Shown here one piece after another: positions 52,810 to 61,367 of a DNA stretch of 64,000 bases; the first letter of the stretch is position 1, and each line of letters begins with the position of its first letter. The notes under the pieces were generated by a model. The model saw nothing but the letters and a program-made list of their open reading frames with translations. It was not told the DNA's origin and did not search any database. A program made the translations under genes and the position numbers. Origin of the DNA: Candidatus Halocynthiibacter alkanivorans (GTDB lineage Bacteria; Pseudomonadota; Alphaproteobacteria; Rhodobacterales; Rhodobacteraceae); the NCBI RefSeq assembly GCF_003333265.1, contig NZ_QOLB01000137.1, positions 29,449-93,448 of the forward strand, given 5' to 3'.

Positions 52810-53004
52810 TCAGCTGTCCGCTCCGGTAATGGTGCCGGTGACCATATGTTCCAGCGCCAGCCCATCAATGGTCAGCACCACTTTCGCCTCATAGGTTTTT
52901 GTGCCGCTGCCACTCTTGCGCATAGCCTGCTCAATGGCCTGCTGCGAGGTGACACCGACTTGTTTCAGAAATTTGCGCATCGACATATTAAATTCATCGC
53001 TCAT
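52810..53004 (-). CDS. Small DUF6494-like protein
   Basis: This 64-residue acidic-amphipathic protein (MSDEFNMSMRKFLKQVGVTS, then a VLTIDGLALEHMVTGTI strand) fits what I recall of DUF6494, a small family that travels with formate dehydrogenase and Mrp genes. The ATG at 53004 is eight bases after AGGAG; the frame also has a GTG three codons earlier, too close to that site. It is the first gene of the four-gene minus-strand run. No catalytic motif is visible. Confidence 0.75.
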   Translation of the reverse strand: MSDEFNMSMRKFLKQVGVTSQQAIEQAMRKSGSGTKTYEAKVVLTIDGLALEHMVTGTITGADS

Positions 53005-53096
53005 GTATTTCACTCCTGTTGGCTTTGGTCACAAGATTGACCTGAAGGCTGATCCGCCGCTAACACTGTCGGTATAAATTCATTTCCGGAGGTCGC

Positions 53097-53855
53097 ATGC
53101 GTATTTTGATCTGTGCATTTCTGGCTTGTTTCCTGATCCCGTCGGGCCTTGTCGCTCAGGAAAAAAGCTTCGTGCTGTCTGTGCCGCAAGCGCTTGAAAA
53201 CAGCGGATTTCTCGACTATCTGCTGCCCCGGTTTTCGCTGAAAACATCGGTCAGAATTCAGCGGGCCGCTCCAGGCGCTGCAGCAGATTTGCAGTTGAGC
53301 GCCAGCGGCAATGACAGCAACGGCGGGCCGGCAGTGTTTCAGGGCCCGCAGATACTCTGGCATATTGAACGTGTTTCGGACAGCCCTGCGGCCGCGCGCT
53401 TCCTGACCTGGCTCGCCTCTGACATCGGTCATCGGACCATCCTGGGCTATCAGCCTGATGGGGTGTCTCTGTTCACGCCGCCGACAGTTGAACGCGTCGC
53501 CACAGCGCCTGCAGGGGCGCCGGTGGACACCGCTGTCGGTGCAGGTCTGGCGCTGACCACCTGCGGCCGCTGCCATGTGGTGAATGAGAAAAACCGGATG
53601 AATTCCATCGGTTCGACCCCGTCTTTTGCTCTGCTCAGGACGTTTGACGACTGGGAAGAGCGGTTTCAGAGCTTCTATGCCCGTAAACCACATCCCGCCT
53701 ATACCCAGATCGAAGGCGTGACCGCGCCGTTTGATCCGGCACGCCCGCCGCCGATTGTGCCGCTCAGGCTGACGCCGGAGGAGCTCGACGCCATCACGGA
53801 TTACGTGGCAACCATCGCGCCGGCTGATCTTGGTGCTCCGTTGCAAGCTCAGTGA
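53097..53855 (+). CDS. Secreted hybrid: truncated TupA-like domain plus c-type cytochrome
   Basis: The 252-residue protein has a signal peptide (cleavage after LVA, residue 20). Residues 24-55 (FVLSVPQALENSGFLDYLLP) align with the start of mature TupA, and residues 98-128 (FLTWLASDIGHRTILGYQPD) align with the TupA C-terminus (LESWLTSERAAGLINGYQIN). The roughly 150-residue TupA middle is missing, and the TTS oxyanion motif is absent. Residues 150-245 carry a heme site CGRCH (156-160), a possible axial Met168 and a terminal cytochrome helix (TPEELDAITDYVATI). It is probably a periplasmic electron carrier linked to formate dehydrogenase. The stop overlaps the convergent ferredoxin gene by seven bases. 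Confidence 0.82.
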   Translation: MRILICAFLACFLIPSGLVAQEKSFVLSVPQALENSGFLDYLLPRFSLKTSVRIQRAAPGAAADLQLSASGNDSNGGPAVFQGPQILWHIERVSDSPAAARFLTWLASDIGHRTILGYQPDGVSLFTPPTVERVATAPAGAPVDTAVGAGLALTTCGRCHVVNEKNRMNSIGSTPSFALLRTFDDWEERFQSFYARKPHPAYTQIEGVTAPFDPARPPPIVPLRLTPEELDAITDYVATIAPADLGAPLQAQ

Positions 53856-55813
53856 TCCTTGCGCTTTGACAGGTAATCGTCAGTGGTGCGCACCCGCGGC
53901 CGTTCGCCACCTGCAAACGGGTTGTCCTGGGAATGATACTGGGCCTGAATGCGACAATTATCGCACATCTGGATCATCTTTGCAGTTTCCGGATTGGCGA
54001 ACATCGCGTGTTTTCCGGCCAGTTTTTCGGTGATCTTTTCCACCGTCGACTTCACCCCGAACAGGCTGCCGCATTCGATACATGCAAAGGGCTCCTCTTC
54101 ATGCAGCACCACCTGATTAAAGGCGGCGTCGCTCAGGTTTAAACGCGGTTCCAGCGTGATCGCCTTTTCCGGGCAGATATTGACGCAGAGCCCGCATTGC
54201 AGACAGGCGTCCTCCTGAAAGCGCAGCTGTGGTGCGTCCGGATTGTCGCCCAAAGCGCCGGAAGGGCACAGCGAGACACAGGACAGGCACAGGGTGCAGG
54301 CCGCGGTATCGACCAGCACAGCTCCATAAGGGGCGCTGTCGGGCAGGGCCAGGATAGCGTCTTTTGCCGCCAGCGCTTTGGCGGCGGTGCGGGTCACCTG
54401 ACGCCGGGTTCCCATCGGCAGGATTGGCGTGTCTACGGCGTCCGGGACCTCAGCGTCAAACAGGGCGTCCGACAGCGCATCCGGGTCTTCCAGCTCCAGC
54501 AGCCCGGTGGTGCGGGCACTGACCGCCTGCGCCAGCTCCGCCTCCCGCTGTAATGTATCGTGGTCTGATCCGGGGGAGACAAGCACATCAACAGCGGCAA
54601 ATCCAACCCCCAGCGTCGCCAAAATTTCCGCATGACCAAACGAAGCTAATGCGCTGATCTCAAACGGGATAACATCCGCCGGCAAACCGCGTCCCATGCG
54701 GGCGGACAGGGAAATCATCTCGCGCCCGTGGGTGTCATTATGCACCAGCAGGCGCGGCGCAGATCCTGCTTCTTTGCGATAAGTATCGGCCAGCACTCGC
54801 AGGCGCCGCAGCAGAGTCTCAACCGGCGGTGCGTCATAGCTGATCGCGCCCGACGGGCAGAGCGAGGAACAGGCGCCGCAGCCAGCACAGATCATCGGAT
54901 CGATGCTGACAAAATCGCCGGCCGTGGTAATGGCACCGGTCGGACAGGCGTCCAGGCAATTGGAACAGGCGGGCTGTCCGGCACGCGAATGGGCACAGAG
55001 CGCCGGCTCCAGCCGCACATACAGTGGCTTTTCGAAAGTGCCGGTCAGCTGTGAGGCTGCGAGTACCGCTTTGGCCACGGCGGCCGGGTGTTTCGGGTCG
55101 GCGCGCAGATAGCCTTCGCGTTTTTCCGGGGCTGGAAAAAGGGCAGGGGCGCCACTCAGGTCCAGGATGATATCGCATTGTGTGTGGGCGCCGTCGTTGG
55201 CGGGCCCAAACTCTGGCATTCCGCGGCCACCAGGCTCAATCTGCTGCAACCGGTCCAGTTGCAGTTCAAAGCCGCCAAGGGCGCCCTGCGCCTGTCGCAT
55301 TGCGCCGCGGATTACCTCAAAGGAGGCACCCACGGGCGGCGCGCTCATATCACTCAGCAGCACGGTGACACTTAAGATATCGCGCAGTTGTTCTGCGGCT
55401 TCCAGCGCCACTTCGCCGGGCCCGATGATCAGGCAGAGCCCTTCGGAGAGCACGTCCAGCGTCCGGACCCCGGTCAATTCGCCGCGCACCGGCAGGTTGG
55501 CCTCGGCAACAAGTGCGGCCATTTTGGGTAGTTTTGAAGCGCTGTCCGCGGACCAGCCCGCCCGGTCCCTCAGGTCGGTAAAACCTGCGATTTCGGCCTC
55601 CAGTTCACGTGCGAGTTCCTCGAAACGGGGGCGTTCCTGCTGGCAGGCAATCACGGTTTCCCCTGCGGCAATCAGGCGTGCAGCGCTGTCAATCTGAGTG
55701 GTGCACAGGCTGCTGTAGACGCGAGAGCACTGCATGTCTGTCGCCCGCTCCAACCCTTCGGCGTCCATCTGCTGGCTGCCCAAACAATCGCATAATATCA
55801 GTTTCTTAGACAT
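53849..55813 (-). CDS. Multi-cluster 4Fe-4S ferredoxin-like protein of the FDH locus
   Basis: The 654-residue soluble protein has two pairs of ferredoxin motifs: CSNCLDACPTGA and CAGCGACSSLCPSGA (about residues 280-320), and CTLCLSCVSLCPSGA and CLQCGLCVNICPEKA (about 505-550). CIECG near 577 and CDNCR near 616 are further ligand candidates. An N-terminal region with LILCDCLGSQQMDAEGLE also has cysteines. Similar proteins occur next to Roseobacter formate dehydrogenase genes; their exact role (electron transfer or maturation) is unknown. The ATG at 55813 fits the family start. It is divergent from the DUF3305 gene. Confidence 0.87.
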   Translation of the reverse strand: MSKKLILCDCLGSQQMDAEGLERATDMQCSRVYSSLCTTQIDSAARLIAAGETVIACQQERPRFEELARELEAEIAGFTDLRDRAGWSADSASKLPKMAALVAEANLPVRGELTGVRTLDVLSEGLCLIIGPGEVALEAAEQLRDILSVTVLLSDMSAPPVGASFEVIRGAMRQAQGALGGFELQLDRLQQIEPGGRGMPEFGPANDGAHTQCDIILDLSGAPALFPAPEKREGYLRADPKHPAAVAKAVLAASQLTGTFEKPLYVRLEPALCAHSRAGQPACSNCLDACPTGAITTAGDFVSIDPMICAGCGACSSLCPSGAISYDAPPVETLLRRLRVLADTYRKEAGSAPRLLVHNDTHGREMISLSARMGRGLPADVIPFEISALASFGHAEILATLGVGFAAVDVLVSPGSDHDTLQREAELAQAVSARTTGLLELEDPDALSDALFDAEVPDAVDTPILPMGTRRQVTRTAAKALAAKDAILALPDSAPYGAVLVDTAACTLCLSCVSLCPSGALGDNPDAPQLRFQEDACLQCGLCVNICPEKAITLEPRLNLSDAAFNQVVLHEEEPFACIECGSLFGVKSTVEKITEKLAGKHAMFANPETAKMIQMCDNCRIQAQYHSQDNPFAGGERPRVRTTDDYLSKRKDH

Positions 55814-56198
55814 GTATTCCTGCCCGCTATTGGTCAAAAATTGGCGACCGGTTTGTGCTGAATTCCTCCGAGTGTAGTCACGGAAAAGAGGGCGCGTAAA
55901 CAAAAAATCCGGTGCTTCTTGTGGGGGCAGGGCGACGCAAAGCGATTCGGATCAGGGTGGCAAGCACCGCCTGTGAAGCGCGTTTCAGGCGCATGGCGTG
56001 CCGCCCCAAGGGACAATTCGTCCCGGGTCGAACACCGTGGCCTGTCCACCGCCCCAAATTGTCCAGCTTCGCCGCAATTCGCTAAAATTCGTGCAAAATG
56101 GCTTTGTGATGCTGCGGGCCTGGGCCAGCGTTGCTTCCAGAGACTGCAACTCGGCTTTGGGAGGAGCTTTGATACATAATCCGCATCAGTATCAGACA
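55814..56198. other. 385-base divergent region between the ferredoxin and DUF3305 genes
   Basis: It holds the promoters for both arms of the FDH locus, but no clear -35/-10 pair is identifiable. A GGAGGAG near 56160 precedes an in-frame TTG at 56169 with only two bases spacing, so the DUF3305 start is slightly uncertain. GTGCAAAAT (56091-56099) is the reverse complement of ATTTTGCAC found at 47572-47580. Confidence 0.45.
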
Positions 56199-56741
56199 AT
56201 GCCGCTTGGTATTGTACTGCGCAAATCCCCGGGGGTAACCCGCTGGGCGCGCTGGACCTGGCAGGTCGTGGCCGTTTTGCCCGGTGCTGCCGAAGCCGAC
56301 TGGCACCTGTTGCGCCGCGATGGCGAGACCGCAGATTATCACATCTCCACCCCATTTCTGGAACTGCATGGTGCCGAAAGCGAAGCTTATCTCGCAGGAC
56401 TCTCTGACCGGATCCCGTCCATATTTACTGTGCTGCGCCAGACCGGGGATACACAAAAAGCCTGGGAGGTGCTTTTGGTGACCGCGTCGCCCTATGAGGC
56501 GCAGGATTACGCCGACAACGGCGAAGACCTGGTGGAAAAAATCCCGATGCCCGAGGGGCTGATCGCCTGGATCCGCGACTTTGCCCAAAAATACCACGAG
56601 CACGAGACCTTTGTGAAACGGCGCCGCGACCGCCAGCGGGTAGATACGGTTGAGGACGGTGTTGGGGATGCGCGTATCCCGCAGCTGACCGATGTCTACC
56701 GCGCCCCGCACAGGCCCGCCGGCAAAGAGGTGTTAAATTGA
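56199..56741 (+). CDS. DUF3305 protein of the FDH operon
   Basis: The 180-residue protein starts MPLGIVLRKSPGVTRWARWTWQVVAVLPGA, matching the DUF3305 family, which is found almost only beside formate dehydrogenase genes. No membrane segment or metal motif is seen; the end is basic (KRRRDRQRVDTVED). The ATG at 56199 fits the family opening although the ribosome site is poor. The stop overlaps the DUF3306 start by four bases. Likely a cytoplasmic assembly factor. Confidence 0.85.
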   Translation: MPLGIVLRKSPGVTRWARWTWQVVAVLPGAAEADWHLLRRDGETADYHISTPFLELHGAESEAYLAGLSDRIPSIFTVLRQTGDTQKAWEVLLVTASPYEAQDYADNGEDLVEKIPMPEGLIAWIRDFAQKYHEHETFVKRRRDRQRVDTVEDGVGDARIPQLTDVYRAPHRPAGKEVLN

Positions 56742-57454
56742 CCTCTGCAGCCCCGCCAGTCGATTTCTGGTCCCGGCGTAAAGCCCGGGTCGAGGCCGAA
56801 GCCCGCGCCGAAGTGCAAGCCGATCAGGCTGCGCTGGAGGCGTCAGAGCTGGCACTTCAGGAAGAAAAATCTGACGAAGAACTGTTGCTTGAACTGGAGC
56901 TGCCCGATCCCGATACGCTGCAGCCTGGCGACAACATTGCCGGGTTCATGGCCAAAGCCGTGCCCGAGCGCCTGCGCCGGCGCGCCTTGCGTCAGCTGTG
57001 GCGGCTCAATCCGGTATTGGCCAATGTGGACGGCCTGGTTGATTACGGTCAGGACTTTTCTGACAGTGCGCTGGCAGTGGAAAATTTGCAGACCGCCTAT
57101 CAGGTCGGAAAAGGCATGTTGAAACATGTGCAGGAAATGGCGCGCCAGGCGGAAGAAAAGGCCGCTGAACAAGCCAGGATGCAGATAGATACCGCCCCGG
57201 ACGCGCTTGCGCCGCTGCAGCCCGAACATTTCAAAGACATAACTGCTGACAGCGAAAAACCCTCTGAACCGACACCCTCTGCAGCTCCGGATCTGGCGGA
57301 TACGTCTGCTGATACCGATGCGGCGCCGGTATTGATTTCTCCATTGGCCGCGCCGGACACCTTTGCCGAGGCTCCTGTCGAGGAGCCGCCGCTGCCGCGC
57401 CGCCGCATGCAGTTTCATTTTACCCCCGATCCAACGCCGGAGATCCGAACATGA
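56738..57454 (+). CDS. DUF3306 protein of the FDH operon
   Basis: The 238-residue protein has the DUF3306 pattern: FWSRRKARVEAEAR near residue 10, then PDPDTLQPGDNIAGFMAKAVPERLRRRALRQLWR and NPVLANVDGLVDYGQDFSDS (about residues 56-110). The C-terminal half is disordered, rich in Ala, Pro and Glu. The TTG at 56738 is seven bases after AGAGG. It overlaps both neighbours by four bases. The family is restricted to FDH loci and is probably an assembly factor. Confidence 0.86.
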   Translation: MTSAAPPVDFWSRRKARVEAEARAEVQADQAALEASELALQEEKSDEELLLELELPDPDTLQPGDNIAGFMAKAVPERLRRRALRQLWRLNPVLANVDGLVDYGQDFSDSALAVENLQTAYQVGKGMLKHVQEMARQAEEKAAEQARMQIDTAPDALAPLQPEHFKDITADSEKPSEPTPSAAPDLADTSADTDAAPVLISPLAAPDTFAEAPVEEPPLPRRRMQFHFTPDPTPEIRT

Positions 57455-58158
57455 GCGCCACTGCAGACCCGACCGCAATTCAGACCGAAGGCCCGGCTTC
57501 TGATCAGACCTCTGTGCTCCCCGTGATCTCTGAAGACCGGTTGCGCGCCGATCTTTACAACTATCTTGGCCTGATGCTCTCGGGCCCGCCGGACCAGACA
57601 CTGCTGTTGCAGAGCGCCGCGTTGAGTGGGGACGCCAGCCCGTTGGGTCAGTCAATCTCAACCCTTGCGCGCGTGGCGAAGGTCTCAAAAGAAAAGGCGG
57701 TCATCAGCGAATTCAACGCTCTGTTTATTGGCCTGGGACGCGGCGAACTGCTGCCCTATGCCAGCTATTACCTGACCGGATTTCTCAACGAAAAACCGCT
57801 GGCCGCCTTGCGCGCCGATATGGCAGCACGCGGCGTGACCCGGGCCCCGAACGTGTTTGAACCCGAAGACAATATCGCCTCGCTGATGGAAATGATGGGC
57901 GGCATGATTGTCGGGCGTTTTGGCCGCAGCTCTGACCTGGAAAGCCAAAAAGTGTTTTTCAACAAACACATCGCACCCTGGGCGGCACATTTCTTTGCCG
58001 ATCTGGAAGCGGCGAAAAATTCTGTCCTCTACGCCTCTGTCGGTGCGGTGGGCAAAGCCTTTATCGACGTCGAACGCGAAGCGTTTCGCATGATCGCGGG
58101 CCCGGCCCGCACATTGGCGGCAACAGCCGCCACACACCAGAAGGGAGAAGTCAGATGA
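57451..58158 (+). CDS. TorD/DmsD-family redox-enzyme chaperone
   Basis: The 235-residue all-helical protein has the TorD-family signature EPEDNIASLMEMMGGMI (about residues 136-152), then SQKVFFNKHIAPWAAHFFADL. Such chaperones bind the twin-arginine leader or core of molybdo- or tungsto-enzymes until the cofactor is inserted. The target is almost certainly the FdhA product two genes downstream. Its start overlaps DUF3306, and its stop overlaps the TAT-leader gene, by four bases each. Confidence 0.9.
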   Translation: MSATADPTAIQTEGPASDQTSVLPVISEDRLRADLYNYLGLMLSGPPDQTLLLQSAALSGDASPLGQSISTLARVAKVSKEKAVISEFNALFIGLGRGELLPYASYYLTGFLNEKPLAALRADMAARGVTRAPNVFEPEDNIASLMEMMGGMIVGRFGRSSDLESQKVFFNKHIAPWAAHFFADLEAAKNSVLYASVGAVGKAFIDVEREAFRMIAGPARTLAATAATHQKGEVR

Positions 58159-58346
58159 CCAACAAGACTGACGATGGCACCAGCCGTCGCGATTTCCTGA
58201 AATTAGCGGCCACGACCGCGCCGGCTGCGGTGGCCGCTGTCGCCATTAGTGGCACTGCGGCTGAGGCCCAACCGGTGGATCTCACCTCGGACAAAATGCA
58301 GGACACCGCCCATACCCGCGCCTATTTCGACAGCGCCCGGTTTTAA
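58155..58346 (+). CDS. FDH-region twin-arginine leader protein (TIGR02811 type)
   Basis: The 63-residue product is almost only a TAT leader: SRRDFLK at residues 10-16, then a hydrophobic stretch ending AAEA, and a short mature tail (VDLTSDKMQDTAHTRAYFDS). It matches the small 'formate dehydrogenase region TAT target' family. Such proteins may escort an FDH subunit through the TAT pore. The start overlaps torD by four bases; FdhA follows after 113 bases. Confidence 0.88.
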   Translation: MTNKTDDGTSRRDFLKLAATTAPAAVAAVAISGTAAEAQPVDLTSDKMQDTAHTRAYFDSARF

Positions 58347-58459
58347 GACAAAGACGACATTAACTGACTTCGGACGACTGGTTGCGTGAGGCCCGACTGT
58401 CCGGAGATTTTGAAACCCAGCAAGCCCGGCCCCGCCGGTGCCAGCAAGGGAGAATTGAT

Positions 58460-61354
58460 ATGCTCAGGAAAAAGACCAACGGGGTTGCGCGACGCTCCCA
58501 GCGGACAAGTATCCTTTCTGACGCCCGCGAGACAGCGGTGGACCGCCGTGCCTTTCTGCGCGGTTCCGGTCTGGCCATCGGCGGGCTGACTGCCATTGCC
58601 GCAACTGGCGGTACCGTCACCGCCGCCAATGCCCAGAGCGCCGCCCGCATGGCGGTTGAAACGGTGAAATCGGTCTGTACCCACTGTTCCGTTGGCTGCA
58701 CGGTGATTGCCGAGGTCGACAATGGTGTGTGGACCGGCCAGGAACCCGGCTGGGACAGCCCGTTTAACCTGGGTGCCCATTGTGCCAAAGGTGCTTCGGT
58801 GCGCGAACACGCCCATGGCGAACGGCGGCTGAAATATCCGATGAAACGCGAAGGCGGTGAATGGAAACGCATCAGCTGGGAAACCGCGATCAACGAGATC
58901 GGCGACGGCATGATGAAGATCCGCGAAGAAAGCGGCCCGGATTCAGTTTATTGGCTCGGTTCGGCCAAACACAGCAATGAACAGGCCTATCTGTTCCGCA
59001 AATTCGCCGCCTACTGGGGCACCAACAATGTCGACCACCAGGCGCGTATCTGTCATTCCACCACCGTGGCCGGCGTGGCCAATACATGGGGCTACGGCGC
59101 CATGACCAACAGTTATAACGACATCCACAATTCCCGCGCCATTTTCCTGATCGGCGGCAACCCGGCCGAAGCGCATCCGGTGTCTCTGCTACATATCCTC
59201 AAGGCCAAGGAGCAGAACAACGCACCGCTGATCGTTTGTGATCCGCGCTTTACCCGCACCGCTGCGCATGCCGATGAATATGTGCGCCTGCGTCCCGGCA
59301 CTGATGTGGCGCTGATCTGGGGCTTGCTGTGGCATATTTTTGAAAACGGCTGGGAAGACAAAGAGTTCATCCGCACCCGTGTCTGGGGCATGGATCAGAT
59401 CCGGGAAGAGGTGAAACGCTGGACCCCGGAAGAGACCGAACGTGTCACCGGCGTGCCTGGCTCGCAGCTGCGCCGAGTGGCGCGCACGCTCGCCAACAAT
59501 CGTCCCGCCACCGTGATCTGGTGTATGGGCGGCACCCAGCACACCACCGGCAACAACAACACCCGCGCCTATTGCGTGCTTCAGCTGGCGCTCGGCAATA
59601 TGGGCACCTCTGGTGGCGGTACCAACATTTTCCGCGGCCATGACAATGTGCAGGGCGCCACCGACCTTGGTGTGCTCAGCCATACGCTGCCGGGCTATTA
59701 CGGGCTGTCGGCCGGGGCCTGGGCCCATTGGGGCCGTGTCTGGGGCGAAGATCTGGACTGGCTCAAAGCCCAGTTTGATGTTCTCAAAGGCGCCGACGGC
59801 AAAGACAAGAAGCTGATGAACAGCACCGGCATTCCGGTCAGCCGCTGGATCGATGGCGTGCTGGAAGATGTTGAGAACATGGACCAGCCCAACAAGGTGC
59901 GCGCCATGGTGCTCTGGGGCCATGCGCCCAACTCGCAGACCCGCGGCAAAGAGATGAAAACCGCGATGGAGCAGCTCGACATGCTGGTGGTGGTGGATCC
60001 TTATCCCACTGTATCCGCCGTGCTGCATGACCGCGAAGACGGGGTCTATCTGCTGCCGGCCTGTACCCAGTTTGAAACCCGGGGCTCGGTCACCGCGTCA
60101 AACCGCTCGATCCAGTGGCGCGACAAGGTGGTGGATCCGCTGTTTGAAAGCCTGCCGGACCATGTGATCATGGCCAAATTCGCCAATAAATTCGGCTGGG
60201 GGGACCGGTTCTTCCGCAACATTGAGATGGAAGACGATGAGACGCCGAATGTGGAAAGCGTCACCCGCGAAATCAACGCCGGCATGTGGACCGTTGGGTA
60301 TACCGGCCAGTCGCCGGAACGCATCAAACTGCATATGGCCAATCAGCACACCTTTGACCGCACCACGTTGCAGGCGATCGGCGGACCGGCTGACGGCGAT
60401 TATTACGGCATGCCATGGCCCTGCTGGGGCACAGCCGAAATGGGCCATCCCGGCACGCCCAACCTTTATGACATGTCTAAACCGGTGTCTGAAGGCGGGC
60501 TGACTTTCCGCGCCCGCTTTGGCGTGGAACGCGACGGAGACAACCTGCTGGCCGAGGGCGTCTATTCTGCTGGCTCTGAAATTCAGGATGGCTACCCTGA
60601 GTTCACTATGCAGATGCTGATGGATCTGGGCTGGGACGGCGATCTGACCGCTGAAGAACGCGCCGCGATTGATGCGGTGGCGGGGCCAAAAACCAACTGG
60701 AAAACCGATCTTTCCGGTGGCATCCAGCGGGTGGCGATCAAACATGAATGTGCGCCATTTGGGAATGCCAAAGCCCGCGCTGTGGTCTGGACCTTCCCCG
60801 ATCCGGTGCCGGTCCACAGAGAGCCGCTCTATACCAACCGGCGCGATCTGGTGGAGGATTATCCCACCTATGAAGACCGCAAATTTTACCGGTTGCCCAC
60901 CATGTATGCCTCGATCCAGAAGAACGACTTTTCAAAGGATTATCCAATGATCCTGACCTCTGGTCGTCTGGTGGAATATGAGGGTGGGGGTGACGAAAGC
61001 CGCTCCAACCGCTGGCTCGCTGAATTGCAGCAGGACATGTTTGTGGAAATCAACACCAGAGACGCCAACAACCTGGGCATCCGCGATGGTGCACAGGTCT
61101 GGGTCGAGGGCGCTGAAGGCGCAAAGGTCAAAGTGATGGCCATGGTTACCCAGCGGGTCGGCGAAGGTGTCGCCTTTATGCCGTTCCACTTTGGCGGCCA
61201 TTTTGAAGGCGAGGACCGGCGGCACAAATACCCTGACGGCGCCGATCCCTATGTGCTGGGGGAATCCTCCAACACCGCGCAGACCTATGGCTATGATTCA
61301 GTGACACAGATGCAAGAGACCAAAGCCACTCTTTGCAAAATCTGGTCAGCATAA
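58460..61354 (+). CDS. fdhA: Formate dehydrogenase, catalytic alpha subunit (Cys type)
   Basis: The 964-residue periplasmic enzyme oxidises formate to CO2 at a bis-MGD Mo/W centre. It has a TAT leader (DRRAFLRGSGLAIGGL, Arg29-Arg30), a 4Fe-4S site (Cys73, Cys76, Cys80, Cys108) and the active site ARICHSTTVAG with Cys198-His199, so Cys replaces the selenocysteine of E. coli FdnG/FdoG. The bis-MGD regions (FLIGGNPAEAHP, IWCMGGTQHTTGNNN) and C-terminal dinucleotide-binding domain are complete. AAGGGAG lies seven bases before the ATG. It is a single uninterrupted frame. The neighbouring tungstate importer suggests W rather than Mo. Confidence 0.96.
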   Translation: MLRKKTNGVARRSQRTSILSDARETAVDRRAFLRGSGLAIGGLTAIAATGGTVTAANAQSAARMAVETVKSVCTHCSVGCTVIAEVDNGVWTGQEPGWDSPFNLGAHCAKGASVREHAHGERRLKYPMKREGGEWKRISWETAINEIGDGMMKIREESGPDSVYWLGSAKHSNEQAYLFRKFAAYWGTNNVDHQARICHSTTVAGVANTWGYGAMTNSYNDIHNSRAIFLIGGNPAEAHPVSLLHILKAKEQNNAPLIVCDPRFTRTAAHADEYVRLRPGTDVALIWGLLWHIFENGWEDKEFIRTRVWGMDQIREEVKRWTPEETERVTGVPGSQLRRVARTLANNRPATVIWCMGGTQHTTGNNNTRAYCVLQLALGNMGTSGGGTNIFRGHDNVQGATDLGVLSHTLPGYYGLSAGAWAHWGRVWGEDLDWLKAQFDVLKGADGKDKKLMNSTGIPVSRWIDGVLEDVENMDQPNKVRAMVLWGHAPNSQTRGKEMKTAMEQLDMLVVVDPYPTVSAVLHDREDGVYLLPACTQFETRGSVTASNRSIQWRDKVVDPLFESLPDHVIMAKFANKFGWGDRFFRNIEMEDDETPNVESVTREINAGMWTVGYTGQSPERIKLHMANQHTFDRTTLQAIGGPADGDYYGMPWPCWGTAEMGHPGTPNLYDMSKPVSEGGLTFRARFGVERDGDNLLAEGVYSAGSEIQDGYPEFTMQMLMDLGWDGDLTAEERAAIDAVAGPKTNWKTDLSGGIQRVAIKHECAPFGNAKARAVVWTFPDPVPVHREPLYTNRRDLVEDYPTYEDRKFYRLPTMYASIQKNDFSKDYPMILTSGRLVEYEGGGDESRSNRWLAELQQDMFVEINTRDANNLGIRDGAQVWVEGAEGAKVKVMAMVTQRVGEGVAFMPFHFGGHFEGEDRRHKYPDGADPYVLGESSNTAQTYGYDSVTQMQETKATLCKIWSA

Positions 61355-61367
61355 GGAGGTATGATTG

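Noticed and set aside
56110..56140. Sigma-54-like GG/GC pair upstream of DUF3305
   Set aside because: The spacing between GG and GC is nine bases rather than ten and the flanks do not match TGGCAC/TTGC.
58382..58459. Upstream extension of fdhA from a TTG
   Set aside because: The ATG at 58460 has an ideal ribosome site and the extension is unlike any FDH leader.
59189..60028. 279-codon minus-strand frame inside fdhA
   Set aside because: Antisense shadow; fdhA is continuous and complete here.
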